Positions 29,202-38,634 of a DNA stretch of 64,000 nt are shown here, one piece after another (within the stretch, counting starts at the first letter, position 1; each line of letters opens with the position of its first letter). Made by a program: the position numbers and the translations under genes. The notes beneath the pieces were generated by a model that saw nothing but the letters and a program-made list of their open reading frames with translations, was not told the origin of the DNA and ran no database searches. Origin of the DNA: Mangrovibacterium sp041596335 (lineage in GTDB: Bacteria > Bacteroidota > Bacteroidia > Bacteroidales > Prolixibacteraceae); contig NZ_JBFHIT010000027.1 of the NCBI RefSeq assembly GCF_041596335.1, forward strand, positions 1 to 64,000. Reading direction: 5' to 3'.

Positions 29202-30641
29202 TTATAAATTGTCAACAACCCACGTGTCTTTGCTACCTCCACCTTGAGATGAGTTTACCACCAGTGAACCTTTTTTCAATGCTACACGGGTAAGCGCTCC
29301 GGGAATGATTTTCATCTCTGATCCGTATAGAATATACGGCCTCAAATCAACGTGACGACCTTCTATTCCTTCCTCGGTAAGGGTCGGAACGCGTGAAAGG
29401 TTAATGGTAGGCTGAGCAATATAATTTCGAGGGTTTTTCTTTATTTTCTGTATAAATTCAGCTTGTTCTTCCTTAGTCGATTTTGGTCCGATCAGCATTC
29501 CATATCCACCGGAAGCATCGGTTTGCTTCACAACCAGATCAGCAATATTTTCGATAACGTATTTTTGGTCGTCTTTGCGGTCACAAATGTAAGTTTGAAC
29601 GTTGGGGAGTATCATTTCTTCGCCTAAATAATACTTTATGATCTCCGGAACATAGGCATAAACAGCTTTATCATCGGCCACGCCGGTTCCGGGGGCATTC
29701 ACCAACACCACATTGCCTTTCAGGTAGGCACGAAACAAGCCGGGTGTGCCTAGCAACGAATCGGGACGAAAAACTTCAGGATCGATAAAATCGTCGTCAA
29801 CCCGACGGTAGATTACATCAACCCGTTTCAATCCTTTCGTGGTGATTTTGTATACAAAGTCATTTTTAACAACTAAATCGCGGCCTTCAACTAATTCGGC
29901 TCCCATTTGCTGAGCCAGATAGGCATGCTCAAAGTAAGCCGAATTGTAAATACCCGGAGTAAGAACAGCAATGGATGCCGGTGCAACTGGTGATAGCGAT
30001 TCGAGCATGTCGCGCAGGTAGTGCGTGTAATCATATACCGGCCGAACATTTAGTTTTTCAAATACTTCGGGGAAGGAGCGCTTTAATATTTCACGATTCT
30101 CGAGCATATACGAAACACCGGAAGGACAGCGCAGGTTGTCTTCCAATACATAGTAAGCTCCATCGCCACCGCGAATAATGTCGGTTCCGGTAATATGAAT
30201 CCAAACCCCTTTGGGTGGTTTTAGCCCAATACATTGCTTCAGGTAGGTTGAGCTTGAAAAAATTAATTCCTTGGGGATGATTTTATCCTTTAGAATCTTT
30301 TGATCATTGTAAATATCATCAATGAATAAATTCATCGCCTGAATTCGCTGTTTCAATCCTTTCTCCAGAAAGTCCCAATCCTGACCATTAATAATGCGTG
30401 GGATGATATCCAAATGGAGAATTCGCTCAATTCCCTGGTTGTCGCTATAAACGTTAAATGTCATTCCTAACGACATCTGAACTCTGTCGGTTGAGTGTTG
30501 CAACAGATTGAGTTTTTTTAACCCCATTTTCTTTAGCCGGTCAATAAAAAGGGCGTAATGAGGCCTGACTTGTTTGTCGTTGTCAAAAGTTTCATCGAAG
30601 AAACCTTCAGTTACATATTGTTGGAAGTCTATTTTTGTCAT
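29202..30641 (-). CDS. Circularly permuted type 2 ATP-grasp protein
   Basis: A 479-residue COG2308 enzyme and first gene of the operon. Visible family segments are NVYSDNQGIERILHLDIIPR, CPSGVSYMLENREILKRSF, VLTPGIYNSAYFEHAYLAQQ and the C-terminal SSQGGGSKDTW. It is expected to form an amide or peptide bond using ATP; the product is unknown. It is paralogous to the N-terminal half of the fused protein encoded at 22326-24869. A -7 box lies at 30724-30731. Confidence 0.9.
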   Translation of the reverse strand: MTKIDFQQYVTEGFFDETFDNDKQVRPHYALFIDRLKKMGLKKLNLLQHSTDRVQMSLGMTFNVYSDNQGIERILHLDIIPRIINGQDWDFLEKGLKQRIQAMNLFIDDIYNDQKILKDKIIPKELIFSSSTYLKQCIGLKPPKGVWIHITGTDIIRGGDGAYYVLEDNLRCPSGVSYMLENREILKRSFPEVFEKLNVRPVYDYTHYLRDMLESLSPVAPASIAVLTPGIYNSAYFEHAYLAQQMGAELVEGRDLVVKNDFVYKITTKGLKRVDVIYRRVDDDFIDPEVFRPDSLLGTPGLFRAYLKGNVVLVNAPGTGVADDKAVYAYVPEIIKYYLGEEMILPNVQTYICDRKDDQKYVIENIADLVVKQTDASGGYGMLIGPKSTKEEQAEFIQKIKKNPRNYIAQPTINLSRVPTLTEEGIEGRHVDLRPYILYGSEMKIIPGALTRVALKKGSLVVNSSQGGGSKDTWVVDNL

Positions 30642-30723
30642 ATTGCTGCCATGAGGTTTTTGTAATAACGGATTTTAAGAAGGAAAAGTTTTCCTGTCTT
30701 TCAAATTGATCATTTAATTAATC

Positions 30724-30731
30724 CAAATGTA
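30724..30731 (-). promoter_or_regulatory. -7 box of the ATP-grasp/transglutaminase operon
   Basis: Minus-strand TACATTTG fully matches TAnnTTTG. It implies a leader of about 75 bases before the first gene. No matching -33 TTTG is seen at the proper distance. Confidence 0.4.
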
Positions 30732-31234
30732 TACAAAATGTCATTCGGGCGTTCGTTGTTCGTGCAAATGTTCGGAATTGTTGTGTTTTATTTAATTTTC
30801 ATCACTTTTAAATTACCCGAACTAAACGTCATAGTGGTTGATTTATGCTCTCTGTTCCACATAAAAGTAATCTTTTTTTTAGTTGTTTTCTAATTTAACC
30901 GGCAGGTGTGTCGCAATTATTCTACTCTATCTTGTGCGTTGGTTATCAGGTTAACTAACAAAAATAACGTGTCGGTTTTACCACAAGGAGAAAAAAAGTG
31001 AGATATGAAAATGGTTTTTACCGAACTGACAAATCCTGCTCTGATGCCTGGTTTTAAAGTCGATTGTTTTAAGCCTGGAATTTGGATTGAATGGCTGGCG
31101 ATTGAACATAGTAATTCAGTAGTCGCTGAATCTGCTGCAATAAGATTAGTTTAAATTCAATTAACGAGTCTCTGCAAAATGGCCTACAGACTATGAAAAT
31201 TCATTTATTTCGCCATTCAAAATAACCAGTCGCA
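30732..31234. other. Divergent intergenic region
   Basis: About 500 AT-rich bases between the ATP-grasp operon and thrE. Apart from the weak 49-codon frame at 31005-31154, I see nothing that can be supported. Confidence 0.4.
31005..31154 (+). CDS. Possible small protein, 49 residues
   Basis: ATG at 31005 to TAA at 31152-31154 gives MKMVFTELTNPALMPGFK and 31 further residues, ending in AAIRLV. AAGGAG lies about 15 bases before the start, a little far. The composition is protein-like, but I recognise no family and cannot exclude chance. It is upstream of and in the same direction as the thrE pair. Confidence 0.2.
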   Translation: MKMVFTELTNPALMPGFKVDCFKPGIWIEWLAIEHSNSVVAESAAIRLV

Positions 31235-32005
31235 ATGGAAAACGCAAAAATAAAACGCATTCAGGATTTGAGCAAAATCTTACTTGAGGTAGGAGCCTTG
31301 TTGATGGCATCAGGAGCTAATTCGTCACGAATACGAATTACAACTTTGCGTATTGCCGGAGCTTATGGCTACAGTGCCGAACTGCTGATAACTCACCGGG
31401 CATTAATGTTGACTGTCTTCGATGAAGAATCGGACTATTTTTATAGTAGTTTGAAACGAACGTCGCCCCACGGAGCTAATTTCAAGATGGTTAGCGGAAT
31501 TAGCCGAATGAGCTGGCGGATTGTCGAAGAAGCTTGGGATTTTCAAAAGGTCTGGGACGAAATTGAGCGGTTAAAATCGCTTCCGCACTATCCGCGCTAT
31601 GTTATTTTGCTGACGGTAGCCCTGGCCGGAGCTTCTTTTTGCCGGTTGTTCGGCGGTGGCCCGATTGAAATGTTGTTTTGCTACGTCGCTACTTTCAGTG
31701 GTTTGTTCATTCGGCAGGAGGCTATCAAAAAAAGTTTTAATCCGTATCTCTGTATATTTTTTGCCGCATTTACTTCGTGTTTAATTGCCGGAAGTGCTGT
31801 CAAATTTCATCTTGGTACAACACCTGAACATGCTTTTGCGACCTCAGTTTTGTACCTTATTCCCGGAATTCCGCTGATCAACTCATTGTCAGATTTACTG
31901 GATGGAAATATCATGAATGGCTTGGTTCGTGGAATGAATGGTTTGATGATTTCCTTTTCAATAGCGTTAGGCATGTTGTGTACAATTCTAATTTATAATA
32001 TTTAA
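31235..32005 (+). CDS. Threonine/serine exporter ThrE, N-terminal half
   Basis: A 256-residue protein of the ThrE N-terminal family (DUF1212): a cytoplasmic part (about 1-120, with LMASGANSSRIRITTLRIA) followed by about five membrane helices. ThrE exports threonine and serine. Corynebacterium ThrE is one long chain; here the two halves are separate genes four bases apart, a common arrangement in Bacteroidota. Both halves are needed for a complete carrier. Confidence 0.85.
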   Translation: MENAKIKRIQDLSKILLEVGALLMASGANSSRIRITTLRIAGAYGYSAELLITHRALMLTVFDEESDYFYSSLKRTSPHGANFKMVSGISRMSWRIVEEAWDFQKVWDEIERLKSLPHYPRYVILLTVALAGASFCRLFGGGPIEMLFCYVATFSGLFIRQEAIKKSFNPYLCIFFAAFTSCLIAGSAVKFHLGTTPEHAFATSVLYLIPGIPLINSLSDLLDGNIMNGLVRGMNGLMISFSIALGMLCTILIYNI

Positions 32006-32009
32006 ACCG

Positions 32010-32519
32010 ATGGAGTGGATTACATTTTTTGAAAAATGGATTTGGTTGGGATTTGCTGCGGTGGGTTTTGCGGTGCTGTTCAACGTTCCTCCGCGTACTT
32101 TGTGGGTGATTTTTGTGCTGGGAGCTTTAGGAGGCAGTTTGAAATTCTTTACGATGAAACTCGGCGGAGGAATAATCCTGGGTTCTTTTTTCGGTGCCAT
32201 GTTGGTCGGTTTTTTAAGTATTTCAGCCGCTCATTTACGTCATGCTCCGCCATTTGTGTTTGCTATTCCAGCTGTAATTCCAATGGTTCCCGGAGCCTTT
32301 GCTTATCGTATGATGCTTGGAATTATCAATCTTACCGGCGAAGTCGACCACGAGATATACGGACAATTGCTAAGTGAAACGGTTAATAACGGGTTAATAG
32401 CGTTTTTTGTCCTCATGTGTTTGGCTTTGGGCGTATCAGCTCCTATGTTGTTGACTCGTCGCGAATCGGCAAAACAGATTAAAGTTCCATTGAAAATCGA
32501 TGAGTTGATCAAAAGATAG
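32010..32519 (+). CDS. Threonine/serine exporter ThrE, C-terminal half
   Basis: A 169-residue membrane protein of the ThrE C-terminal family (DUF3815) with about five hydrophobic segments and the motif VIPMVPGAFAYRMMLGI. It starts four bases after the upstream half, with which it should form the exporter. The substrate is inferred from the family. Confidence 0.85.
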   Translation: MEWITFFEKWIWLGFAAVGFAVLFNVPPRTLWVIFVLGALGGSLKFFTMKLGGGIILGSFFGAMLVGFLSISAAHLRHAPPFVFAIPAVIPMVPGAFAYRMMLGIINLTGEVDHEIYGQLLSETVNNGLIAFFVLMCLALGVSAPMLLTRRESAKQIKVPLKIDELIKR

Positions 32520-32531
32520 TCTGGCCAGACT
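32518..32531. promoter_or_regulatory. 14-bp palindrome at the end of the thrE pair
   Basis: AGTCTGGCCAGACT is a perfect palindrome overlapping the last bases of the stop codon. A short T-rich stretch (TAATTTTTG) follows after four bases. It could be a weak terminator. Confidence 0.3.
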
Positions 32532-32988
32532 GCGATAATTTTTGCTTTTAGAATTTATAAAATGTTACTTTTTTTCGGTCTTAATACAGTGTACAATAGG
32601 ATGCAATGATTATTGATCGTCAGATGCTGACTGTGTTTCATTCAGAAATAACCGGGTGATTGGTTTGTCACGCTCGTACTCCAGCATGCAGCCCCCTTTT
32701 GTGTTGCTTATTTTTAATAAATCTAAATAAAATGTAACTAATCAGGTTGCATAGGTCGTAGTAGTGAGTAGCAGCGACAACTTTAAATTCTGAAGAGTTA
32801 TAAGCATGTTGTTGATTTCGTTTGGAGTTCGTATTTGCGATCCTTTACCGATTTAAATGATCAGTTGTTTGCTTATGACGTTCAGATCTCACCCCGAAAT
32901 TCCAGTAAAAATACCAGCAGCACGTTCAACGGGGCTGTACTATAATATATACTTTCTGATACTAGTTCAATGCCCAAAAATTTGAAAT
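32532..32988. other. Intergenic region before the SnoaL-like gene
   Basis: About 450 bases with no credible open frame, RNA gene or repeat that I can see. Confidence 0.4.
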
Positions 32989-33425
<437 letters not shown>

Positions 33426-33596
33426 TCAGTGAATCAGTGTGCGATTGTTGGTCGCTGCTCCGTGAAAAATCAGCAAAATATCATTTGCTCTCTTCCCAAA
33501 GATATCACCCCGTCGAATATTTACGAAACGATCCTGCAGAGATAATACTTTTTCAATTTCTCAACAGGTCGGAAATCAAACATTAAAAAAATACAG

Positions 33597-34385
33597 ATGA
33601 AAATAGTTTTAGTAGCAACATTAGTCATATTTCTGGCTATTGGAGTCAATGCACAGCAAGAACCTGCCACGGAATTTCTATTATTCGAATTTATGGAAGT
33701 GCCTGATGAAAATGGCAATGCCTATTGGCAAGTTGAATCTTTTTGGTCAGGAATTCATCAGCAACGAGTAGCCGATAGCTCGATTATTGGTTGGGACCTC
33801 TGGTCGTTGACCCCTTCTGGTACAAAGCAGGGATCTCAATTTTTAACGGTCACGATTTTTGCGAGTCTAAAAGACATGCTTAATTCGATGAATTCTCTGG
33901 ATATTACGAGCTACGCAAAAAAAGCCTACCCCGATATGACCGATGAGGAATTTGGGGGTGTTATGGATATGACCGTAAAGTCGAGAGATTTGGCTCATCA
34001 GGTTTTGTTGGTCGGTATTGACAAAACCACTGACGACTATCAAATGAAGGTTGGCAGTATTGTTACTCTGGATATCATGAAGCAAGTGGCTGAAAACTAT
34101 GAGGAAGCCGAGTCTGAAATTTTTAAACCCTGGCATCAGCAATTGGTCGACGATGGAAAGAAAGCTCACTGGGGATTGTTGAAAGCAATTCTTCCGGTAG
34201 GTAATGATGTTTACGGAACCCACATAGCCTATAGCTTTTATAAGGACATGAACCAGTTGGCCGAATTCATGGAGGGCTTCGGGGATAAAATGGATGTGAT
34301 GACCGGAATGGCCGTTGAGCAAGGGCTGAAAACCCGGGATTGGCGAGAAATGAAAATCGGCAGATTGGTCATGATTGTACGATGA
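33597..34385 (+). CDS. Secreted protein with an internal two-fold repeat
   Basis: A 262-residue protein with a signal peptide (MKIVLVATLVIFLAIGVNA, cleavage about after 19). I do not recognise a named family. Two halves resemble each other: FWSGIHQQRVADSSIIGWDL (49-68) and FKPWHQQLVDDGKKAHWGLL (176-195), each followed by strands ending in SLKDM or FYKDM. The pattern, with a WxxxHQQ-like core and a pair of strands and helices, suggests a duplicated ferredoxin-like (dimeric alpha/beta-barrel) fold. This is an inference. It is likely periplasmic. Confidence 0.75.
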   Translation: MKIVLVATLVIFLAIGVNAQQEPATEFLLFEFMEVPDENGNAYWQVESFWSGIHQQRVADSSIIGWDLWSLTPSGTKQGSQFLTVTIFASLKDMLNSMNSLDITSYAKKAYPDMTDEEFGGVMDMTVKSRDLAHQVLLVGIDKTTDDYQMKVGSIVTLDIMKQVAENYEEAESEIFKPWHQQLVDDGKKAHWGLLKAILPVGNDVYGTHIAYSFYKDMNQLAEFMEGFGDKMDVMTGMAVEQGLKTRDWREMKIGRLVMIVR

Positions 34386-34458
34386 GAAGTACTGTCTGGT
34401 GTGTTTAGTATCGTTGATATGTAGGTATTTGTATCCCTTATTTTTGAGATACAGACCT

Positions 34459-34491
34459 TTTGGTGTTTTTTTGCAAAATAGCGTAACTTTA
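34459..34491 (+). promoter_or_regulatory. Promoter before the alcohol dehydrogenase gene
   Basis: TTTG (34459-34462) and TAACTTTA (34484-34491) are 21 bases apart, one base short of a full Bacteroidota -33/-7 match. The ATG follows 35 bases later. Confidence 0.4.
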
Positions 34492-34526
34492 TTCGAAAAT
34501 AGTCACAATTCTAATTCAATTATAAA

Positions 34527-35531
34527 ATGAAGGTAAAAGCATACGCAGCAAGCAAAGCTGCCGGAAAATTGAGTCCATTTGAATACGAATTACCCGCTTT
34601 GGAGAGCGAACAGGTCGATATTAAAGTTCATTATTGCGGCATTTGTCATTCCGACTTAAGCATGCTAAACAACGAGTGGGGAATGACTGAATATCCGTTT
34701 GTTCCCGGGCATGAAATCATCGGACAGGTGGTGGCTGTTGGTAACGAAGTGAAAAACCTTCGGGTAAATGATTTTGTTGGGCTTGGATGGAATTCAGCTT
34801 CCTGTATGCATTGCGATCAATGTATGGAGGGTAGTCATCATCTTTGTACAAGTATTGAAGGTACCATTGTCAGACGGCATGGTGGTTTTGCCGACTATGT
34901 GCGATGCCATTGGTCGTGGGCAATTTCGCTTCCCCAAGGGATTGATATTCAGAAGGCAGGTCCGTTGTTGTGCGGAGGTATCACGGTTTTCAATCCAATT
35001 ATTTTGGCAGGTGTAAAACCGACTGATAAAGTTGGGGTAATCGGTATTGGCGGATTGGGACACATGGCCTTAAAATTTCTGAATAAATGGGGGTGCGAGG
35101 TGGTCGCCTTTAGTTCAAATCCGGACAAAAAGGAACAAATATTGGCCATGGGCGCAACTAAAGTCATTAATTCGAGAGATCCCAAAGAGCTGGAAAGTAT
35201 TGCCGGAAGCCTAAGTTTTATTCTGAATACAACGAATGTGAAACTGGACTGGAACTCGTATTTATTGACGCTGGCACCAAAAGGAAGATTGCATACAGTT
35301 GGTGCAGTGTTGGAACCCATGGAAATTCCTGCTTTTTCGTTGATAATGGGTGAAAAATCGGTCGCGGGGAGTCCGCTAGGTAGCCCGGCTCTCACTAAAA
35401 CAATGTTGGAATTTTGTGTTCGTCACAACATTTATCCGATGGTTGAAGAGTTTCCGCTGGATCAGGTAAACGAAGCAATGGCCCATTTGGAAGCCGGGAA
35501 AGCCCGGTATCGGATTGTTTTGAAAGTTTAA
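34527..35531 (+). CDS. Zinc-dependent NAD(P) alcohol dehydrogenase (CAD/YahK type)
   Basis: A 334-residue medium-chain dehydrogenase. Catalytic zinc ligands are Cys37 (YCGICHSD) and His62 (PGHE). The structural zinc site has four Cys at 93, 96, 99 and 107 (SCMHCDQCMEGSHHLC). The nucleotide-binding motif GIGGLGHMALKF follows. It resembles cinnamyl-alcohol dehydrogenase/YahK aldehyde reductases, usually NADPH-linked; the substrate cannot be read from the sequence. It stands alone with its own promoter and terminator. Confidence 0.9.
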   Translation: MKVKAYAASKAAGKLSPFEYELPALESEQVDIKVHYCGICHSDLSMLNNEWGMTEYPFVPGHEIIGQVVAVGNEVKNLRVNDFVGLGWNSASCMHCDQCMEGSHHLCTSIEGTIVRRHGGFADYVRCHWSWAISLPQGIDIQKAGPLLCGGITVFNPIILAGVKPTDKVGVIGIGGLGHMALKFLNKWGCEVVAFSSNPDKKEQILAMGATKVINSRDPKELESIAGSLSFILNTTNVKLDWNSYLLTLAPKGRLHTVGAVLEPMEIPAFSLIMGEKSVAGSPLGSPALTKTMLEFCVRHNIYPMVEEFPLDQVNEAMAHLEAGKARYRIVLKV

Positions 35532-35631
35532 AAAACGAGCTAACGTAATTTTATTTCGAACGGTTTGAGTTTGCTTAATCCGATCGATTCAGAATTCAGT
35601 TGGCGTTAGAAATTAGTTCACAAATAGTTTG

Positions 35632-35676
35632 ATGAATACGGATGAGCGATCATGTTGTCCGTATTCATTTTTTTTG
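35632..35676 (+). terminator. Terminator after the alcohol dehydrogenase gene
   Basis: ATGAATACGG (35632-35641) pairs perfectly with CCGTATTCAT (35659-35668) across a 17-base loop, followed by eight T from 35668. Confidence 0.8.
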
Positions 35677-35896
35677 TTTCATGATAATGCTGAAGGACCA
35701 ACGTACAGGTTGAATAGTGGTTTTTGTTGTTTTGGTTTGGCTAGTTTGATCTCAATTTTCGCAACGAAATAAGTCTTTCCCCATCTGTTATATTTTTCCT
35801 ACTTTTAGACCTCGTTGAAAGAAAATGAACAGGACTGATAGTCGAACTGTTTTGAACATACCACAGTCCACCAGAGCCTAATAATTTGATGATATT
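35677..35896. other. Leader region of the haem operon
   Basis: No gene is seen. CCTACTTTTAG near 35798-35808 resembles a -7 box (TACTTTTA, one mismatch), with TTTC about 20 bases upstream, and could start the hemN transcript. Confidence 0.3.
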
Positions 35897-37273
35897 ATGA
35901 AGATACCTGTCGATTTAATCGAAAAATATAATGTACCGGTACCTCGCTATACGAGTTATCCTCCTGCTAACTTTTTTGAGGCTAATTTTGGTACGGCTGA
36001 TTATCTGAAAGCCGTAACGGAGTCGAATAGTGAACAGCCCGAAAACATATCTATTTACATTCACATTCCGTTTTGTACACAACTTTGTTTGTATTGTGGC
36101 TGCAATACGCACATTACGAAAGATGCCGATTTGATGCGTCGTTATGTCGACGCGTTGATAAAAGAGATTCAGATGATTCGCCCGTTGCTTGATAAAAGCC
36201 GCAAAGTTTCACAAATACATTGGGGCGGTGGTACTCCAAACGCGATTCCATCATCATACATTGGCGAAGTAATGGCGGTATTGAACTCTGAGTTTGAGTT
36301 TATCGACAAGCCGGAAATAGCGATTGAATGTAATCCGGCAGCCTTGAATAAACAATACATTGATGATTTGGCTTCCTTTGGCTTTAACCGGATCAGCATG
36401 GGAGTGCAAGACTTTCGCGAAGATGTGCTGAAGGCAGTCCACCGCGAGGTGCCCGAAATTGCGATTGAAGAGTTGGTTCACATGATCAAGTCGCATCAGG
36501 GAATGACAGTTAATCTCGACTTTATTTACGGTTTGCCATTCCAAACCGGCGAGTCGTTTGCCAAAACAATTGCCAGGGCTATTGAAATTGCGCCCGATCG
36601 GTTGGTGACTTTTTCCTACGCACATGTCCCCTGGGTGAAAAAGGCTCAGCAAAAACTGGAACAATATGGGCTGCCATCAGCTGACGAGAAAGTGAAAATG
36701 TTTGAAACCTCGTGGGCGCAGATGAAAGCAGCGGGTTACGTACCAATTGGGCTCGACCACTATGCCCGCCCCGAAGACGAGATGAGCAAGGCTTTGCAAA
36801 GTCGCACTTTGCACCGGAACTTTCAAGGCTATTGTACCCGCGAAACAACAGGGCAGGTGTATGCGTTCGGCGTCACCGGAATCAGCCAGCTGGAGAATGT
36901 TTATGCGCAAAATTCGCGCACCGTAAGTGAATATCTTGAACATATCGATAAAGGTGAGACTCTTGTGGTGAAAGGCTATATACTGACTCCGACAGAAAAA
37001 ATTATTCGGCAGATCATCAATGAAATTATGTGCAACCAATACCTGTCGTGGACAAAAATTGGCGACCGGTTTAACCTGCAGCCGGAAGAGGTTAAAAACT
37101 TGCTCAACTTCAGCAACGAAAAACTCAACCCGTTTGTCGCCGATCATTTGCTTGAATATAATGATGATGAGATTATTATTTATGATTTGGGTCGCTTTGT
37201 TTTACGAAATATAGCCGCTGTTTTCGATATTCATGTTGGTGATCCGAATCGCAAATTTTCAAAATCAGTGTAA
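35897..37273 (+). CDS. hemN: Oxygen-independent coproporphyrinogen III oxidase (HemN)
   Basis: A 458-residue radical SAM enzyme that makes protoporphyrinogen IX without oxygen. The [4Fe-4S] motif is Cys60, Cys64 and Cys67 in PFCTQLCLYCGCNTH. HWGGGTPN and IECNP follow. The N-terminus PVPRYTSYPPA and full length mark true HemN rather than the shorter HemW. The stop codon TAA overlaps the ATG of the next gene by one base, so translation is probably coupled. Confidence 0.93.
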   Translation: MKIPVDLIEKYNVPVPRYTSYPPANFFEANFGTADYLKAVTESNSEQPENISIYIHIPFCTQLCLYCGCNTHITKDADLMRRYVDALIKEIQMIRPLLDKSRKVSQIHWGGGTPNAIPSSYIGEVMAVLNSEFEFIDKPEIAIECNPAALNKQYIDDLASFGFNRISMGVQDFREDVLKAVHREVPEIAIEELVHMIKSHQGMTVNLDFIYGLPFQTGESFAKTIARAIEIAPDRLVTFSYAHVPWVKKAQQKLEQYGLPSADEKVKMFETSWAQMKAAGYVPIGLDHYARPEDEMSKALQSRTLHRNFQGYCTRETTGQVYAFGVTGISQLENVYAQNSRTVSEYLEHIDKGETLVVKGYILTPTEKIIRQIINEIMCNQYLSWTKIGDRFNLQPEEVKNLLNFSNEKLNPFVADHLLEYNDDEIIIYDLGRFVLRNIAAVFDIHVGDPNRKFSKSV

Positions 37274-38625
37274 TGAGCCAAAAAGTAGCTATTATTGGAG
37301 CAGGCCTAACAGGTCTTACAACGGCTTTTTACTTGAGGAAGCAAGGCGTTGAGGTAACTGTTTTCGAAAAAGCTGACCGGGTAGGCGGGGTTATTGAAAC
37401 TTGCCGAACGGACGGCTTCACGTATGAGAATGGTCCGAGTACCGGGGTGCTGGGAACGCCAGAGGCTGCCGAATTGATCGAAGAGCTGAGCGATTTGTGC
37501 CGGCTTGAAATAGCAGACGAGGATGCCAAATATCGCTGGATCTGGAAAGACGGTCGTTGGGTCGCGCTGCCCTCGGGCTTGCTTGGCGGCATAACAACCC
37601 CCTTGTTTTCCTTCTCCGATAAACTGCGGTTGCTGGGCGAGCCTTTTCGTAAACCGGGAACTAACCCGAACGAAAGTTTGGCTGATTTGGTGCGCCGCCG
37701 AATGGGAAAGAGTTTCCTGAAATATGCGGTCGATCCGTTTATTTTGGGGATTTATTCAGGAGACCCGGAAAAGCTGGTGACCAAATTTGCACTGCCAAAA
37801 TTGTACAATCTGGAGCAGAAATATGGAAGTTTTATTGGAGGTAGTATCAAAAAGGCCAAAGAACCCAAAAGTGAACGCGACAAAAAAGCCACTCGCGAAG
37901 TGTTTTCGCTAGAAGGTGGTTTGTCGAACTTAATTGATGCGTTAGTGCAAAAAATAGGTAGCGAACGATTGATTCTGAATGCAGCAGACATTAAAGTTAG
38001 TGCAGAAGAATCAGGCTATTCGCTTTCATATAATCAGAATGAAACGGTTCATTTTGATTGTGTTGTTTCAACCGTAGGAGCGTGGGCATTGCCTGAGATG
38101 TTTCCTTTTTTAGCCACCGATAAACTTACATCGATTACCAAGCTTCCGTATGCGAAAGTTGTGCAGGTGTCGGTCGGATTTCGGAAATGGGAAGGACGCG
38201 AATTGAAAGCTTTTGGCGGATTGGTGCCGTTCTGTGAAAATCGCCGGGTGTTGGGCGCTTTGTTTCTGTCATCGTTTCTGAAAGATCGTGCACCGAATGG
38301 AGGGGCATTGATTTCGACGTTTCTGGGCGGAGTGCGTAAACCCGAGATGGTGAAGCTGAGTGATGAAGATATAAAAAGTATTGTTGCTGAAGAGCTAACA
38401 GAAATGCTTGGACTAACCAAGTGGAATCCCGATCTGATGGTTGTTAACCGTTACCAACATGCGATACCGCAGTATGGGGCTGAATCGGAACAAAAAATGA
38501 AAGCAGTCGCCGAGATTGAAGCGAATTATCCGGGTTTGTTATTGGCCGGAAACTTGCGCGATGGAATTGGAATGGCTGACCGAATTAAGCAGGGACGGGA
38601 ATTGGCTGAATTACTGATCAAGTAA
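37273..38625 (+). CDS. hemG: Protoporphyrinogen oxidase, FAD type
   Basis: A 450-residue HemY-type flavoprotein that oxidises protoporphyrinogen IX to protoporphyrin IX. The FAD-binding motif is IIGAGLTGLTTAFYL (about 7-21), followed by VFEKADRVGG. The substrate domain and the C-terminal LAGNLRDGIGMADRIKQG are typical. Many databases call this fold hemG; it is not the small flavodoxin-like E. coli HemG. It overlaps hemN by one base and is followed by hemF after nine bases. Confidence 0.9.
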   Translation: MSQKVAIIGAGLTGLTTAFYLRKQGVEVTVFEKADRVGGVIETCRTDGFTYENGPSTGVLGTPEAAELIEELSDLCRLEIADEDAKYRWIWKDGRWVALPSGLLGGITTPLFSFSDKLRLLGEPFRKPGTNPNESLADLVRRRMGKSFLKYAVDPFILGIYSGDPEKLVTKFALPKLYNLEQKYGSFIGGSIKKAKEPKSERDKKATREVFSLEGGLSNLIDALVQKIGSERLILNAADIKVSAEESGYSLSYNQNETVHFDCVVSTVGAWALPEMFPFLATDKLTSITKLPYAKVVQVSVGFRKWEGRELKAFGGLVPFCENRRVLGALFLSSFLKDRAPNGGALISTFLGGVRKPEMVKLSDEDIKSIVAEELTEMLGLTKWNPDLMVVNRYQHAIPQYGAESEQKMKAVAEIEANYPGLLLAGNLRDGIGMADRIKQGRELAELLIK

Positions 38626-38634
38626 CCACGACGA

